NCBI GenBank assembly: GCA_959347315.1
Contig: OY365810.1
Span: 2,284,334-2,348,333, forward strand
DNA from: Bimastos eiseni
Taxonomy: Eukaryota; Annelida; Clitellata; Crassiclitellata; Lumbricidae
Direction of reading: 5' to 3'
Length of the DNA stretch: 64,000 nucleotides
This document shows positions 1 to 10,663 of this stretch, piece after piece (within the stretch, counting starts at the first letter, position 1; every line of letters starts with the position of its first letter). The position numbers were made by a program, and so were the translations under genes. The notes beneath the pieces were generated by a model. The model did not search any database and was not told where the DNA came from. It saw only the letters and a program-made list of their open reading frames with translations.

Positions 1-63
1 AGCTTTACTATTATTCTTAACAACAGCGCCTGAGATATTGAGACTGATTTTAGCACAGAGTAG

Positions 64-837
64 GTCTAAGGTAGGGGAGAATGTCCTGCATTGGGTCATG
101 TCCTGCATTGGGTCAGTGGCGGTATCAAGGCCTAGTCTATCATTGTACGTACTTAATGTCGCGAAGAAGATTATCATGTCTTAGGCAGACAAGAAGATAG
201 CGTCTACAGATAAACGGCAAATCTACTTTTTTAGGTAAGAAAAGTAAATGTTGATTGTTTAATGTCAGTCAGCGCACAAGACGCTTTGCGATAATTTAGC
301 CTACAATTTCTGTAAACTACTTTAGGACAGTATATTGCGAAGCGTGTGAAGAAGTTTGGAGGCCATATACAGCATAGTTGTGCTACTATCAAAAACGTTA
401 GTCACTGACCATTGATGGCCTGCATTGGGACAACATTCATGGCCTGCATTGGGACAATTTTTACCAGTAAGGAAAATATTAAATTTTTGGAGTTTACACT
501 TGGAACAATTTTTGTGTATAACCATATTCGATCCATAAACGTTACTGTTTCTGATAATTATAAGAAAATGCAAGTACTACAACTAACAATAATTGTGTTC
601 ATTAATATGTACAAGTGACCCAATGCTCCCCATGATGATCTGCATTGGGACACTTTTTTTACCAGCAAGGAAAACACTAATATTTTTGAGTTTACTCTTG
701 GAACAATATTGTTGTTTAACCGTATTCGTTGCTGTTTCCGATAATTAAAACATAATACAAGTGCTACAACCAACACCAATTCTGTGCTTAAAATGTAAAA
801 ATTGACCCAATTCAGGACATTCTCCCCGACTTAAGAC
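64..837. mobile_element. Inverted-repeat element with internal iterons
   Basis: Near-perfect inverted termini: positions 74-98 read GGGGAGAATGTCC then TGCATTGGGTCA, and 803-827 are the reverse complement with one mismatch. The similarity extends loosely outward to about 64 and 837. The left end carries two tandem 17-bp iterons (81-97 and 98-114). The same core, CTGCATTGGGACA, recurs internally near 420, 445 and 640. The interior is a degenerate direct duplication: about 424-615 resembles about 640-800. No transposase is visible, so this is a non-autonomous element of unknown superfamily. Confidence 0.65.
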
Positions 838-839
838 TG

Positions 840-1360
840 ATTGTGGAACCCAGAAGACGTTTTATTGATCCCGATTGCATTCAAGCAACACTCTTTTACA
901 TCACTCCAGCTTCTACTTCAATAGACTTCTCTTCATCGATAATTGCTCCATTCAAGAAGAATTTTTTCGTCAATCCAACCTCTATTTAAACAAGGAATAT
1001 CATTCATCAATCCAACGTCTACTTCATTAAGCGTTCTTTGTTTATCTTTTCTTCAGTACAACCAACATGGCGGCATTCTTTTACATCATAGGCAAGAATA
1101 GTTTTCAGCAAAATAACTTCCATTTAGGCAATAATATCAATTCAATATCAATGTCAACTCAGCTTCTACTTAAGCACGGTTCCTTCCTTTAAAATAGTTT
1201 CTATTAAAGAAAGAATTCATCCATCTTCATTATGAGCAAAAATCAAATTGGTCGATCTCGCTTCGTTTCCTTTTAAACAGAATTCTTTTTCATTACTCCA
1301 GTTTCGATTTAGTCATCAATCTGCCTTAATTGTTGACAAGCAATATCTCTTTGGATAATG
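840..1360. repeat. Degenerate short-period repeat
   Basis: No gene seen. The stretch is built from loosely repeated units of about 30-35 bp around words such as CAATCCAACCTCTATTTAA and TTCATCAATCCAAC. A similar degenerate array is at 28215-28460, and a short stretch at 2318-2370 resembles it. It looks like an old, diverged minisatellite. Confidence 0.4.
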
Positions 1361-1634
1361 TAGCCTATTGTGATTAAGAAAAAAGATACTGATGAGCACA
1401 AATATCCCACGAATGAAGAGTATTCAATATGATAAATCTTCTCCACAAAAATCAGTTTTATTCAGTATTACTCATATTACAGAACTCGAAAAAGTTTATT
1501 CACTTTGACTGCAGTATTTTGTATGCTTTCTCAAAAGTCCAGCATAATCTGAACCAAAAGCACATCCATATTAATGAACTCTTAGCAACTCTGATTTTGG
1601 CTTTGATGCACATAGAAAACTTATACATTAGTGG

Positions 1635-1841
1635 TCATATGTAATAAGAATTCCAACCGGCCATGTCATCTGAATGCTGGGGATTTGTCACCTCAATCAA
1701 CGCATTTCGATCGGACATGTCTTTCGAATCCAGCTCATTGTCTGAATCCAGCTCATTGTTTGGATCCAGCTCATTATCTGATTTTGACGCCAATGCAACG
1801 CCCATGAGGCAAACTACGATCAACTGAAGTGTAGTTAACAT
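1635..1841 (-). CDS. Small possible secreted acidic peptide (68 aa)
   Basis: An intact 68-codon frame from ATG (1841) to TGA (1635). The first 19 residues look like a signal peptide (MLTTLQLIVVCLMGVALAS), with a hydrophobic core and small residues before the likely cleavage site. The mature part is acidic and begins with three imperfect copies of a DNELD-type motif, followed by a region ending in WNSYYI. A TATAAATA box lies about 190 bp upstream. I do not recognise the product: a short secreted peptide or propeptide is possible, and a chance frame cannot be excluded. No good splice donor is needed to explain the frame. Confidence 0.45.
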   Translation of the reverse strand: MLTTLQLIVVCLMGVALASKSDNELDPNNELDSDNELDSKDMSDRNALIEVTNPQHSDDMAGWNSYYI

Positions 1842-2026
1842 CTTCCTTCAAAACCTTTTACAGAGTAAGAAAATAGTAGTTCTGATGGTATAAATCTGTC
1901 GCTAGATTCAAATAGAGACTCGTCCATTGACAGTCCTCCAATCATCACAACAAAGAGATCCATTTTATTACAACGATTGATAAATTGCCAAAGGGGCTGG
2001 CGGAATCCTGTTACATCATAGGCAAG

Positions 2027-2034
2027 TATTTATA
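2027..2034 (-). promoter_or_regulatory. Candidate TATA box for the small peptide gene
   Basis: TATAAATA on the minus strand, upstream of the ATG at 1841. A start site about 30 bp downstream would give a 5' leader of roughly 160 nt. This is consensus match only. Confidence 0.3.
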
Positions 2035-2099
2035 TGTCTCAGCCCATAAGCTAAGCCTTCTGCGGGGCGCATACGACATCCTACATTCTTAACGCAGTA

Positions 2100-3500
2100 G
2101 AACACATGCTTCTAAGGAAAAGGGTCCAGACACAACGTCGTTGGAAGCGATAAACGGCAAATGATTCACTGACGAAAATGTTTACAATCAAAATCCGCAA
2201 ATTATATTCAGTCAAATAGAAGCTTGTTTGATGATAGTAGTTATACCTTATAAAGCATGGTTTATTTTTATTAACCCAACATATATAAGCAACAATGTTT
2301 TTAATTAATCATACGCCTATTTCAGCAAACATCATTTTATCAATATATCATCTATGGTGGACGAATTAGGCTACTTCCATCACTCTAACTTCTAGTAGTC
2401 CGTTTTGTTACTGTAACATTGTGCATTTTGTACCTACAAGCAAAAGAGTTACATATTTGGAATCAGCGTTGAATTCTAATAAAGATAGAATGTCTGCACA
2501 TTTTCAGAAGTGCAAAAACATTTTTTGAAAATTTTAATTTTTAGGATTATTCCGTCTGAAATCAGCAAATGTTTCCCACTCAACCATCTCTGATTTCTAT
2601 TAAATTTTCACGGAATGTTCATTGATATCTTAGAATGTGCTGTGCAAACATTTACAGCAATATTCTTATTTTTCTTTTTTTGGTGGAATTTTTAAGGCGT
2701 CTGGGTGTAGTGATTTGACATCATGCATTCATTTGCTACCATATTCAAAAGGCCATATGTCAGCCAGTTTTGTCAATATATTGATGAAACTTTCAGGACA
2801 CCTGCCCCATGTCTGGCGCTAGTACCTTCACTACTCTTACTATCACCATATGACTGGATCAGCAGATTTATTGTGTACCACTTGAAATAAATGTCCATAT
2901 TGTGTGCACAAATAAGCAATTAGATTAGTCTTATCCTGTATATCTGTTCCATAATGGCCATCTGAAAATGACAAAAAGCACATTTTTGGATTTTGACGAC
3001 CATTTTAAAGGCCTTATATAGGCATGTGGGAGAAGTGATCAAGCTGTAAAACTTACACCATTGGAAAGAGTAGCTTGTTTTTGAGACTTCTGTTGTTCAA
3101 GGACTGGAGTTGATTTTATCATCGTGGCATTAGCCTGCAAATGCCTAAGACACTACAGGAAACAATAAGTCTATTTATGAATTCGATTAAATGACACTTA
3201 AAAATCATTTGGAACTGTCAATATTTGGAGCACTCTACAAGCATGTAGTATGCATGCAATGTGCCTATTCTCAGTCTAATATAAAGCTTGTCAATACATT
3301 TCACATATTAACAACAGGAGACATTGGTGCAGTTGAAATGTTTTTTCCTGTTTGGATTTGCAATAAAATGCTACATTCAAATCAAACCCTACTATTCACC
3401 ATACAATTCAAACATACTATGTTAAGACAGGCTTGCAATCCACTGACAATGGATAAACCCAAAGGAACTATAAATTCTGCCAACAGGGCATGGCCCTAAT
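2100..3500. other. No gene recognised
   Basis: AT-rich sequence with only short, non-convincing frames on both strands. I see no domain motif, splice-bordered exon or clear repeat apart from the short stretch near 2318-2370 that resembles the 840-1360 array. Confidence 0.4.
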
Positions 3501-3547
3501 AAAATGGTTCAATAATCTAGCAAGCTTTTACAGATCATTTCTATAAC

Positions 3548-3886
3548 TATTGTCTTTGTTTTGTAATCATAAGTTAAGTGTCCACAGTCATTAGTACAGA
3601 GAGAGTAACTCTCAACCACAATTCCATTGACAAGAGTACACTGAACACAACGCTGGTCAGCCATCACAAACATGTACAGAAACATGCAACACAAATCCTG
3701 CAAAATGCACGCTTTTAAATGCTGACCTATTAACAGAAATTCTATACAATTCTTCATTAATTTTTCACATTTTAAAAAATATCAGTGTATTTCTTAAAGT
3801 CTTTGTTTCTTAATCATAAATAAAGTGACCATAGATGCTTACAGAGAGGGTAACTCTTGACCAGTTCCATTGATAAGAGCGCACTA
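3548..3886. repeat. Diverged direct duplication (period about 245 bp)
   Basis: About 3548-3657 and about 3793-3886 share an ordered series of words: TCTTTGTTT, TAATCATAA, AGAGAG, GTAACTCT, TTCCATTGA, AAGAG. The second copy is shorter by a few indels. The block lies just downstream of the gene relic at 3933-4808 and may belong to the same insertion. Confidence 0.45.
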
Positions 3887-3932
3887 AAAGTGACTACACC
3901 ATTCTATCAGATTAAATTTTATAAACAATAAT

Positions 3933-4808
3933 TTATTGGCAGACACTAGACAGACATAACATCGTGCTATATGAACATAAGATGAACAGCATCATGAGAG
4001 CAGCGATTTCGATATGCAAGCCACCCATCATAATTACATAATGTTCTTCTCCATTAACTTCCGGCCAGTGCCATTGTATTTTATTTGCTAGTGCATACAA
4101 CAGAAACAAGTTTTGGATTAACATTATGAACAGCATTACAGACAACTGTCGAATCAGTGCGGTGGTGTTGGCACCGAGATAGAAAATTGGCATTGGTTAC
4201 AATTCTTTAATGCTGACATCAGCACGGTGGCCACCCCAAGTTATATTTATATGATCAAATTTATTTTCAACACAATCCATAACTCTCTTCAGCCCGTCAT
4301 TTTCAGATTTGTATTATTGCCTCTGAAGCCATCATTCTGTAAGGCCTTTAAACACCGTTAAAATCAATCAACTGTGATATTGACAAAGCTGCCTGATTGT
4401 CACTAAGCAGAGGCCTTCAAGCAACATACCAACAAGATAAACTAAAATTGATGACACAGAATTTAGCTCACTGGTTCTATCAATGGAACCCTTGAAATTG
4501 GATGCCTTTGCTGTAAAAATTTCATTTCATCAGCTTTGTAGTGAGTGTTAACAAGACTATCCGAATATTCCTTCAATTTAGCCAAGGTTATCATTAAATG
4601 TTGATAAAATTTCTGTACCATGATTTACAGTGGTCAGATCAGGGCAATTTCTGAGCAGGCAGTCCTTAAGTCGCGTTGAGTGACTTTTATTACAAACTGA
4701 AATGCCATGAAGCTGATGGTGTGCAGTATACAACGCTACAAGTTTATGTACACAATGTTTATTCTCATTCAATCGTATCAATTCCACATATGCAATAACA
4801 TCAGCCAA
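3933..4808 (-). pseudogene. Decayed copy of a multi-copy invertebrate gene (probably mobile)
   Basis: Three collinear pieces read on the minus strand in different frames. 4808-4578 contains HSTRLKDCLLRNCPDL and then FNDNLG. About 4400-4370 contains DNQAALSISQLIDFN. 4193-3933 contains NKIQWHWPEVNGEEHYVIMM followed by GGLHIEIAAL. I recognise these motifs, in this order, from a large family of uncharacterised proteins that is highly multiplied in cnidarian and echinoderm-type genomes. I cannot name the family. Several stops and frame changes separate the pieces, so this copy is dead. The family's copy number suggests a mobile-element origin, which is inference. Confidence 0.5.
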
Positions 4809-5093
4809 AGCAAGAGACTGCGTTGATTTGAGACTGACAGACTTCAGTGTCTACTTGTGGAATTGTTTTATCCGCCTTAGATGCATCATAATAAAGTCCA
4901 AGTAGACATGCTGGATGGTGCTTCTATTGCATTAATTTTACCCAGAAGGGATCCAATTTCAATGGGTCCTGCATTATTTGAGCTTTCAGTTACCGGTTCA
5001 GTCATAACTGTATAGTGTACACATGGTACATCGGTTGTCTTCCTCTTCTAACGTGCAAAGAAAACAGAAAATAGACAGAACTAAATGCGGTCG

Positions 5094-5789
5094 CTATCGC
5101 ATCCGTTCAAGTGTGGTCCAGTGCAGCCGTTGCCTGCAAGTAGGATGCCAACATGTCAGAGAGCTCTGACAATTTGCATCTATCGCCAGAAGAACCTTGT
5201 TCCATTTTAGAGTGTCGATGTCAAGTGAAACTAAACTGCCTTTGGGATAATGAAAGATGAAGATATGCAATCGACTGTTTTCTCCATCGATAAATAAACG
5301 ATAAAGTTGTATTAAATTCGGGTAAAGCATCTCAATTGACCATTGACCCTTAGGGGCGCACAACTTCACCTCTGTAGACTCGATGTTGGATGTTAGTTGC
5401 TTAGGGTCGTACCCATAAATGGTCACCAGACATAACCAACGCACAGTCATACCGATTATCATGAATGTTTCATACGTTTCAAAGCCGCATAGCTTCCCAT
5501 GTAGGCCCCCTACGTATTCACAAATTACGACGAATCGTCCATTTAGCGTCTCAATGGCTTGAATGGCTCGAATGGCTCTCCAAATGCCACTACGCATCTG
5601 AATTCTATTTATATGGACGCCATCAGGGCGGTAAACCTCCAATCGATTACCGAAATAATCTCGGTTTAACTTAATTAGATTTGCTTCATCAGATACCGAC
5701 ATCACGGTTTCTGTACGGTCATTTGAATAGGCATAGCCATTCGATATCCATATAAAAGATTGGCAGCGATGGAGATCTATCTTCCAGGT
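5094..5789 (-). pseudogene. Orphan, diverged NHL-like propeller segment
   Basis: An open frame of 232 codons follows an acceptor-like AG at 5790-5791 and ends at TAG (5094-5096). It lacks a convincing start codon. The part reading SVSDEANLIKL, LEVYRPDG and LNGRFVVICEY aligns in order and spacing with SVTDQSTVVLV, LKEFSPEG and LSNGNFVVTQGY of the gene A propeller exon. Only the middle and C-terminal blades are represented. No Ig, membrane or linker exon is visible to its right before gene A. It is either a decayed fourth member of the receptor array or a divergent propeller gene with its 5' exons lost. The frame is intact, so 'pseudogene' is inferred from the missing parts. Confidence 0.45.
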
Positions 5790-5852
5790 CTACTTCTTGT
5801 TACGTAGAGACAATTTGACTTTTCGCTTTTTAAGCAAACATCCTCCATTTGT

Positions 5853-5935
5853 TCACAATGAAAGTTTTCAGAGGAACCCTTGTCTTCACTTCACGGAACA
5901 ATTCTGTTCTGCGGAACACAGTTTTGGAAACGCTG
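5853..5935 (-). mobile_element. hAT-like MITE fragment
   Basis: Read on the minus strand it starts CAGCGTTTCCAAAACTGTG and continues through GTTCCGC and TCCGTGAAGTGAA. This matches the left end of the element at 6240-6608 in inverted orientation. Only one terminus is present. Confidence 0.55.
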
Positions 5936-6239
5936 ATAATAGGCTATGCTCCGTGTAGTCACACTGGAGGCAGGACTGTGTCAGGGCATTGAGCAAGCCA
6001 TTCACTCACAATTGCTCAGTGTCATTGCAGAAAATTATGTCGTCAGTTTTTAAAGACAATTTAGAATTTTGATGACGGATTGATAAATGATATCTACAAG
6101 AGAAAAAGTCGAGGGGTTTTCCTTGCCTTTATCGTCCTCGCTTGAATAGCTCCCAGTAAATGTGCCCCATTCAGAAGAACGTTTGAAACCACTGCGATTA
6201 AATTTTGTTTAAACTTAGACACTACATGAGGCTCTAATA

Positions 6240-6608
6240 CAGTGTTCCCCAAACTGTGTTCCGCGGAACCCTAGGGCTCCGTGAGGTGAAACCAAGAGTT
6301 CCGCTGAAAAATTTCAGTGTGAACAATGAGCTTATAACAATTTAAATTATAGATAAATTAGACGAATTTTTCACAGTAGGCTTTTAACTTAACATCAGAT
6401 CTGTGGATCACTTAGTAGGAAATAGAACTCTTGTGTAATTGTCATCGATATATGTGTTATAATTAATCTACACTAGGACTAAACCTACAACTTTCACCAT
6501 TCTCAAGCATTTGCATACAACAGAATATGTTTACTTTTGAGCGGGGGTTCCGTCAAAGAAATTTTTTATCAAAAGTGTTACAAGGCCAAGAAAGATTGGG
6601 AAACGCTG
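6240..6608. mobile_element. hAT-like non-autonomous element
   Basis: The left terminus is CAGTGTTCCCCAAACTGTG. The right terminus, reverse complemented, is CAGCGTTTCCCAATCTT. The flanking octamers ctctaata and atctactg agree at 5 of 8 bases around a TCTA core, as expected for an aged hAT target duplication. No coding capacity is seen. Confidence 0.6.
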
Positions 6609-6649
6609 ATCTACTGTAGGGCCTATCCATTTTCTATTCTACTCTAGTT

Positions 6650-6735
6650 GAATCTGTCTTCTTTGAGCGACGTTGAACTGGGAGCTCCTCCCATTAAATT
6701 TCTTGAAGAGGCGCTATATCAAATTTGATTGATTG
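6650..6735 (+). repeat. SINE-like 3' end fragment
   Basis: Contains CTGGGAGCTCC and GAGGCGCTATATCAAAT followed by a GATT-type tail. These are the landmarks of the dispersed short element also seen at 24590-24740, 26925-27030, 41330-41470 and, inverted, 49796-49880. Confidence 0.4.
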
Positions 6736-7323
6736 ATTAATTGGTTGCGGTATATAGCTATCTATGGTTGAGGGATAATCAATATACAGCCATTCCCGTC
6801 AAATCATTAGAGCGATTTCTTCAGAAGTTTACTGACATAGGCTACCAAGCGTTTGATGATGTCCTAGTCATTCTGATATTTATTGGGTCTGCAATGACAA
6901 AATTAACTTACCGCTTAAGAGAAGCAACGTAATCAGAAAGAGGAAGGATATTGTCGTATTTATAAGAGAGTAAAACGTAAAACAATTACGTTCGGATTCT
7001 GTTCGACTGCGCGAAGTCTCGCATTGAGCTTTCCACGTATTTTTGTTACATTCAGAAAAGCAGACTGTTTTCAGTAGAGAGCATTTATCGTAAGACTAAC
7101 AATTGATTCTTTTATAGAGTCGGAGTGAGGATAGAAATGATATTTAACAACCTATGCTTAAGTTTTAACATCAGAGTCTCATACATAGGAGAGACTAGGG
7201 CAAGAAGGGTACCTTTTTAGAAGATATGTCATATTTTCATTAAAACACAACGTTGTGCCACAATTTTTCGAAAGGCGTCTTGGCAACTAGCAGAGCTAAC
7301 ATAAAAACATTCGACATCGACAT

Positions 7324-7494
7324 AGGTCTACTTATCATAATATAATGAAGGAATATTAATTTTATTGCTTTACCAATTTTGTGGTTGATCGTGTTGAAGA
7401 CTATAAGTCAGGATGCAAAGGGTTGATGGAACTTCTGATTATAAGCAACTATCTATTATAGTTTGGAATAATGTATATTAAAGCCATAAATGAC
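7324..7494. repeat. Segmental duplicate of gene A intron sequence
   Basis: About 170 bp, beginning CTACTTATCATAATATAATG, that matches 10697-10857 nearly base for base (for example GAAGACTATAAGTCAGGATG and AACTTCTGATTATAAGCAA). The other copy lies in the gene A intron immediately upstream of the propeller exon. This copy is isolated and sits to the right of the orphan NHL segment. Confidence 0.75.
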
Positions 7495-7540
7495 AGCATA
7501 TTTTGTAAAATAACCAGAAATGCAAATTGAAATTGATGCC

Positions 7541-7610
7541 ACTCTTACCCCCCATTTTGGGCATGAGTGGCATGTACTGCCACTCATGCCCAAAATGGTG
7601 GGGCAAGTTT
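7541..7610. repeat. Long hairpin (21-bp perfect arms)
   Basis: Arms 7552-7572 and 7578-7598 are perfect reverse complements around a 5-base loop TGTAC. The pairing resumes beyond a one-base bulge (CCCC against GGGG). On the minus strand the hairpin lies downstream of the transposase stop codon at 7726, so it may be the end of that element. Confidence 0.8.
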
Positions 7611-7725
7611 GACATGGAGGCAGTCATGTATCGTAGCAAGTTATCTTAATTATTTATTTATTCAATAAAATTATAAATGGAAACTGAATGTCGTATGTGT
7701 AATCTTGATAAAGAAAAATTGATAG

Positions 7726-7921
7726 TTAATGACAATAATCGCAATAAAACTGCTTGTCGTCTGGCTCAATAGGGGCGCAGCTTTCATGACACCAGTACTT
7801 GCATGTTACACATTGTAACCAAGTTTCTTCTGGTCGATCGCGGTAAAGCTCTCTGCAATAAATGCAATGGAAGTTGGTGTCATTTCTCGTTCTGTATGTC
7901 TTTCTGGCAAGGCTGTTAACA
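7726..7921 (-). pseudogene. C-terminal zinc finger of a pogo/Tigger-like transposase (fragment)
   Basis: A frame without a start codon, ending at TAA (7726-7728). It encodes a Cys/His cluster: FHCIYCRELY, then EETWLQCVTCKYWCHESC, then FYCDYCH at the stop. The order C-x2-C...W-x-QC-x2-C-x2-W-x-H-x2-C...C-x2-C matches the PHD-type finger that ends many invertebrate pogo-like transposases. The DDE catalytic core is absent. The fragment is cut off at about 7921 by the AAGTATTG repeat. An AATAAA-type signal lies downstream near 7655 on the minus strand. Confidence 0.6.
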
Positions 7922-8052
7922 ATACTGGGAAAAAGTATTGCAATAGCAATACCAATACTTCCTAATTAAAAGTATTGCGATGCCAATACAAATACTTTTT
8001 CTGAAAAGTATTGCAATACCAATACCAATACTTTTACCAATACTTTTCAATA
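7915..8052. mobile_element. AAGTATTG-rich palindromic MITE
   Basis: Built from repeats and inverted repeats of AGTATTGCAATACC and CCAATACTTTT, beginning CAATACTGGGAAAAAGTATTG-like and ending CCAATACTTTTCAATAG. No clear target duplication. It interrupts the transposase fragment on its left. hAT-type MITEs often have such ends, but the assignment is tentative. Confidence 0.5.
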
Positions 8053-8377
8053 GGCTTGCTAAATTCGACCTTAGCATGAATTAGAATTCGTCCACCGATA
8101 ATTATATAAAATTTCCTAAATTTGGCTAATCACAAGGAATCTAGATAAGAGGAATGGGTACTCGTCATTATTCCGTATACACGCTTTATTCTTAAACACA
8201 GATGTCGCCTCGATCTAAATTTTGCTTCTATTTGAAAATATGGCGCTTTAAACATCCAACGGCATTTAAAGGTTGATGAATTAACTTATTACTTAAACTT
8301 ATTTTAAAAGGATTTAAACTTCTGGCTTCCGAATATCGCCCAAAACTGCGACAGGGATAGATCTATGGCCGGAAGAG

Positions 8378-8424
<47 letters not shown>
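8378..8424. repeat. Microsatellite (TA)n(GA)n
   Basis: About 12 TA units run directly into about 11 GA units. Confidence 0.95.
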
Positions 8425-9810
8425 TCTAGCATGGTCTCCCGCACATAGGGGCCTCACTCTTGCCATATGGGAAAATGAACCGTAGTCGTTTTTATGTACT
8501 AATACCAATCTCATTTTTTCACACATAAAATCCATAGAAATTATCGTTACATGAAGCAATACAAGCAAAGGGCTGTCATCTCAGAAAGAAGAATCATAGA
8601 AGGTCTAATTTCCATATTATTTACCCGAACAAAGCAAAAATGGAACCATTTTGTGTTAGCACCCTATTGGGAACATTTCTGTGGGCGCCCATGTAATCCA
8701 GAGATCTGGCAATCTCGTTTTCGATCGAGATAACTGCAAGTGCCGAAAGTCTGCCATCTGTCATGGTTTTGAAGAGTAGGCTTTGGTACATACCCGATCA
8801 GCTTCATTCTTCTTAAACTTGTCAGCACCGGCGACAGTAACTGGTGTGGTCAAAAGAATTCTGACGCATATGCAAAGATTCGGATATAAGGCTAGATGTT
8901 CTTGTAGCTTACATGTATATGTAATGAATGAATGTAGGCCTAGAGCTGTACGTTAAAAATATTTTTGCCGTGACGCCCTCGCTCCTTCTCGATGACATAA
9001 ATAAAACGATCCAATTACATGGAGGCTTACGTCATGAGTTCGTTGGTATAATTGTCTCCCATTTTTCTTTCAAAATAATTGTTGTGAATCTCCAGTTAAT
9101 TTTCTCTGCCATACTGCTTAAGGCTGTTAGTCTTGTATAGGACTCAACAACTTATACCACTCCTCAAGTTGGTCATATCGTCGACAAAACAGAAGAAATT
9201 GCCTGATCAGCGAGAACAAGAGAGAATTGCGAAGTGAATTTTTCTTCGATAGATGAAAGACTCGAATCATTTATCAGCCGACCGCCATAATGAACGTAAA
9301 ATACACATTCTTTGAATGGATCCAATATTAGAAACTGACCGACAGAGAACTTATGCAGACAATTATAACAATATGATGTATCACAATGACTTCACGGTTT
9401 TGCCAGTAAAAGTTAAACCTTAATTCGTTGTACATGGATTGTGCAATAGCGTCAATAAATGACGCTTTCCTTGTTATAAGCCTACCTTACATTTTTGTCA
9501 CTTTTGTTGGCCCATCCTTTGAGGGGCCTCCTCCGATCGGAGGGTTCGGAAGACGGTCCCTACTCCTGTGCCTAAGTATAAAATAATAGAACAAATTTAT
9601 GGCCTGACGAGAGGACCAGAGTAAATTTTATCAAATGTTTAAGACCTTTAAGCTTATTATTCAGAGCTCTATCAAAGGAAGCCATATATTTTCTAGCGTC
9701 TACATGAAAATTCACACGTCTATTTGCAAATATTTTAGGAACTCAAGTTACAAACACCTAGCCTATATTCACTTACGGAAGCCCTACTAGAAAAATGATT
9801 AGATCAAATC
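8425..9810. other. No gene recognised; downstream flank of gene A
   Basis: Only short frames without recognisable motifs. A perfect 14-bp palindrome, CCTCCGATCGGAGG, is at about 9528-9541. The 3' untranslated region of gene A should lie at the right of this stretch, but I see no AATAAA close to the stop codon. Confidence 0.35.
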
Positions 9811-9815
9811 GTTTT

Positions 9816-10663
9816 TCATTTAATGCCGTATACTAAGAGACATTGATTCCCAGTCTTGTATTCACCAACGTGCAATCTACCGTTTAGTTCGTCCAATCGT
9901 ATCCTTGCGGGAATCTGGATTCCGTCTTTCTTTGCGACGATCTCTCTTTTGTACTCGAAGTTGGATCCAAGAAGCACCACACGTCCGTTGCCCGCATCGG
10001 CAACCAAGATCGAACCGTCTCTGTCAATCGCCAGATATGTAGGGTTAGTCAACTGCCGATTGCCCGACCCCTTCTCAGAACCAAAAGACTTGATCACCTT
10101 ACGATCAGTGTCAACCTCGCACAATCTGTGTATTGGATCGTCAATGTAGCCTTGGGTGACAACGAAATTACCATTGGATAGCTTAACTGCGTGCATGGGA
10201 TGCAGGACGCCACACGCCATAAGGTCTAATTCATTGATCAACTGCCCTTCTGGTGAAAACTCCTTCAATGTGCTGCTATCGTGAATAACAAGAACAACAG
10301 TTGATTGATCGGTGACTGATAGTCGACCGTTCTCGCTGTTCGTCAGCCATTTCGTGATGAGCTTTCCCTCTGAGTCAACCCTCAGAATCTCCTTTGCTTT
10401 GTCCTTGGCGTCGCTGATGTAGAGGCATCTATTGCGGACACAGGACACGGCATCCTCGGCGTTTGATAGGTCGTTCAGTTGCCACCGACGACGGAATTCA
10501 AATGTAGTGGAGTCGTAGACCTCGACTTCGGATTCACTGCGGCTTATGATGAAGAGTTCGTTGTTTAGCAGAGCAATTCCTTTGATGGGCTTTTCACGTT
10601 TCAGACTCGCTTCTGTTTTGATCGTGCGTAACAGGATTGGATTAGAGGTGTATTCGATGCCAA
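9816..10663 (-). CDS. Gene A exon 7: NHL-type beta-propeller
   Basis: A single exon of 848 nt ending at TGA (9816-9818). Blade repeats are visible as [40 protein letters not shown] and the canonical NHL blade [20 protein letters not shown]. About 280 residues fit a six-bladed propeller. The acceptor is TATTCAG at 10664-10665. The mRNA joins to exon 6 to give ...KKEPVGIEYTSNP. Confidence 0.9.

Noticed and set aside
322..573. 83-codon minus-strand frame with repeated CPNAGH
   Set aside because: The apparent repeat is the DNA iteron of the inverted-repeat element, not a protein motif.
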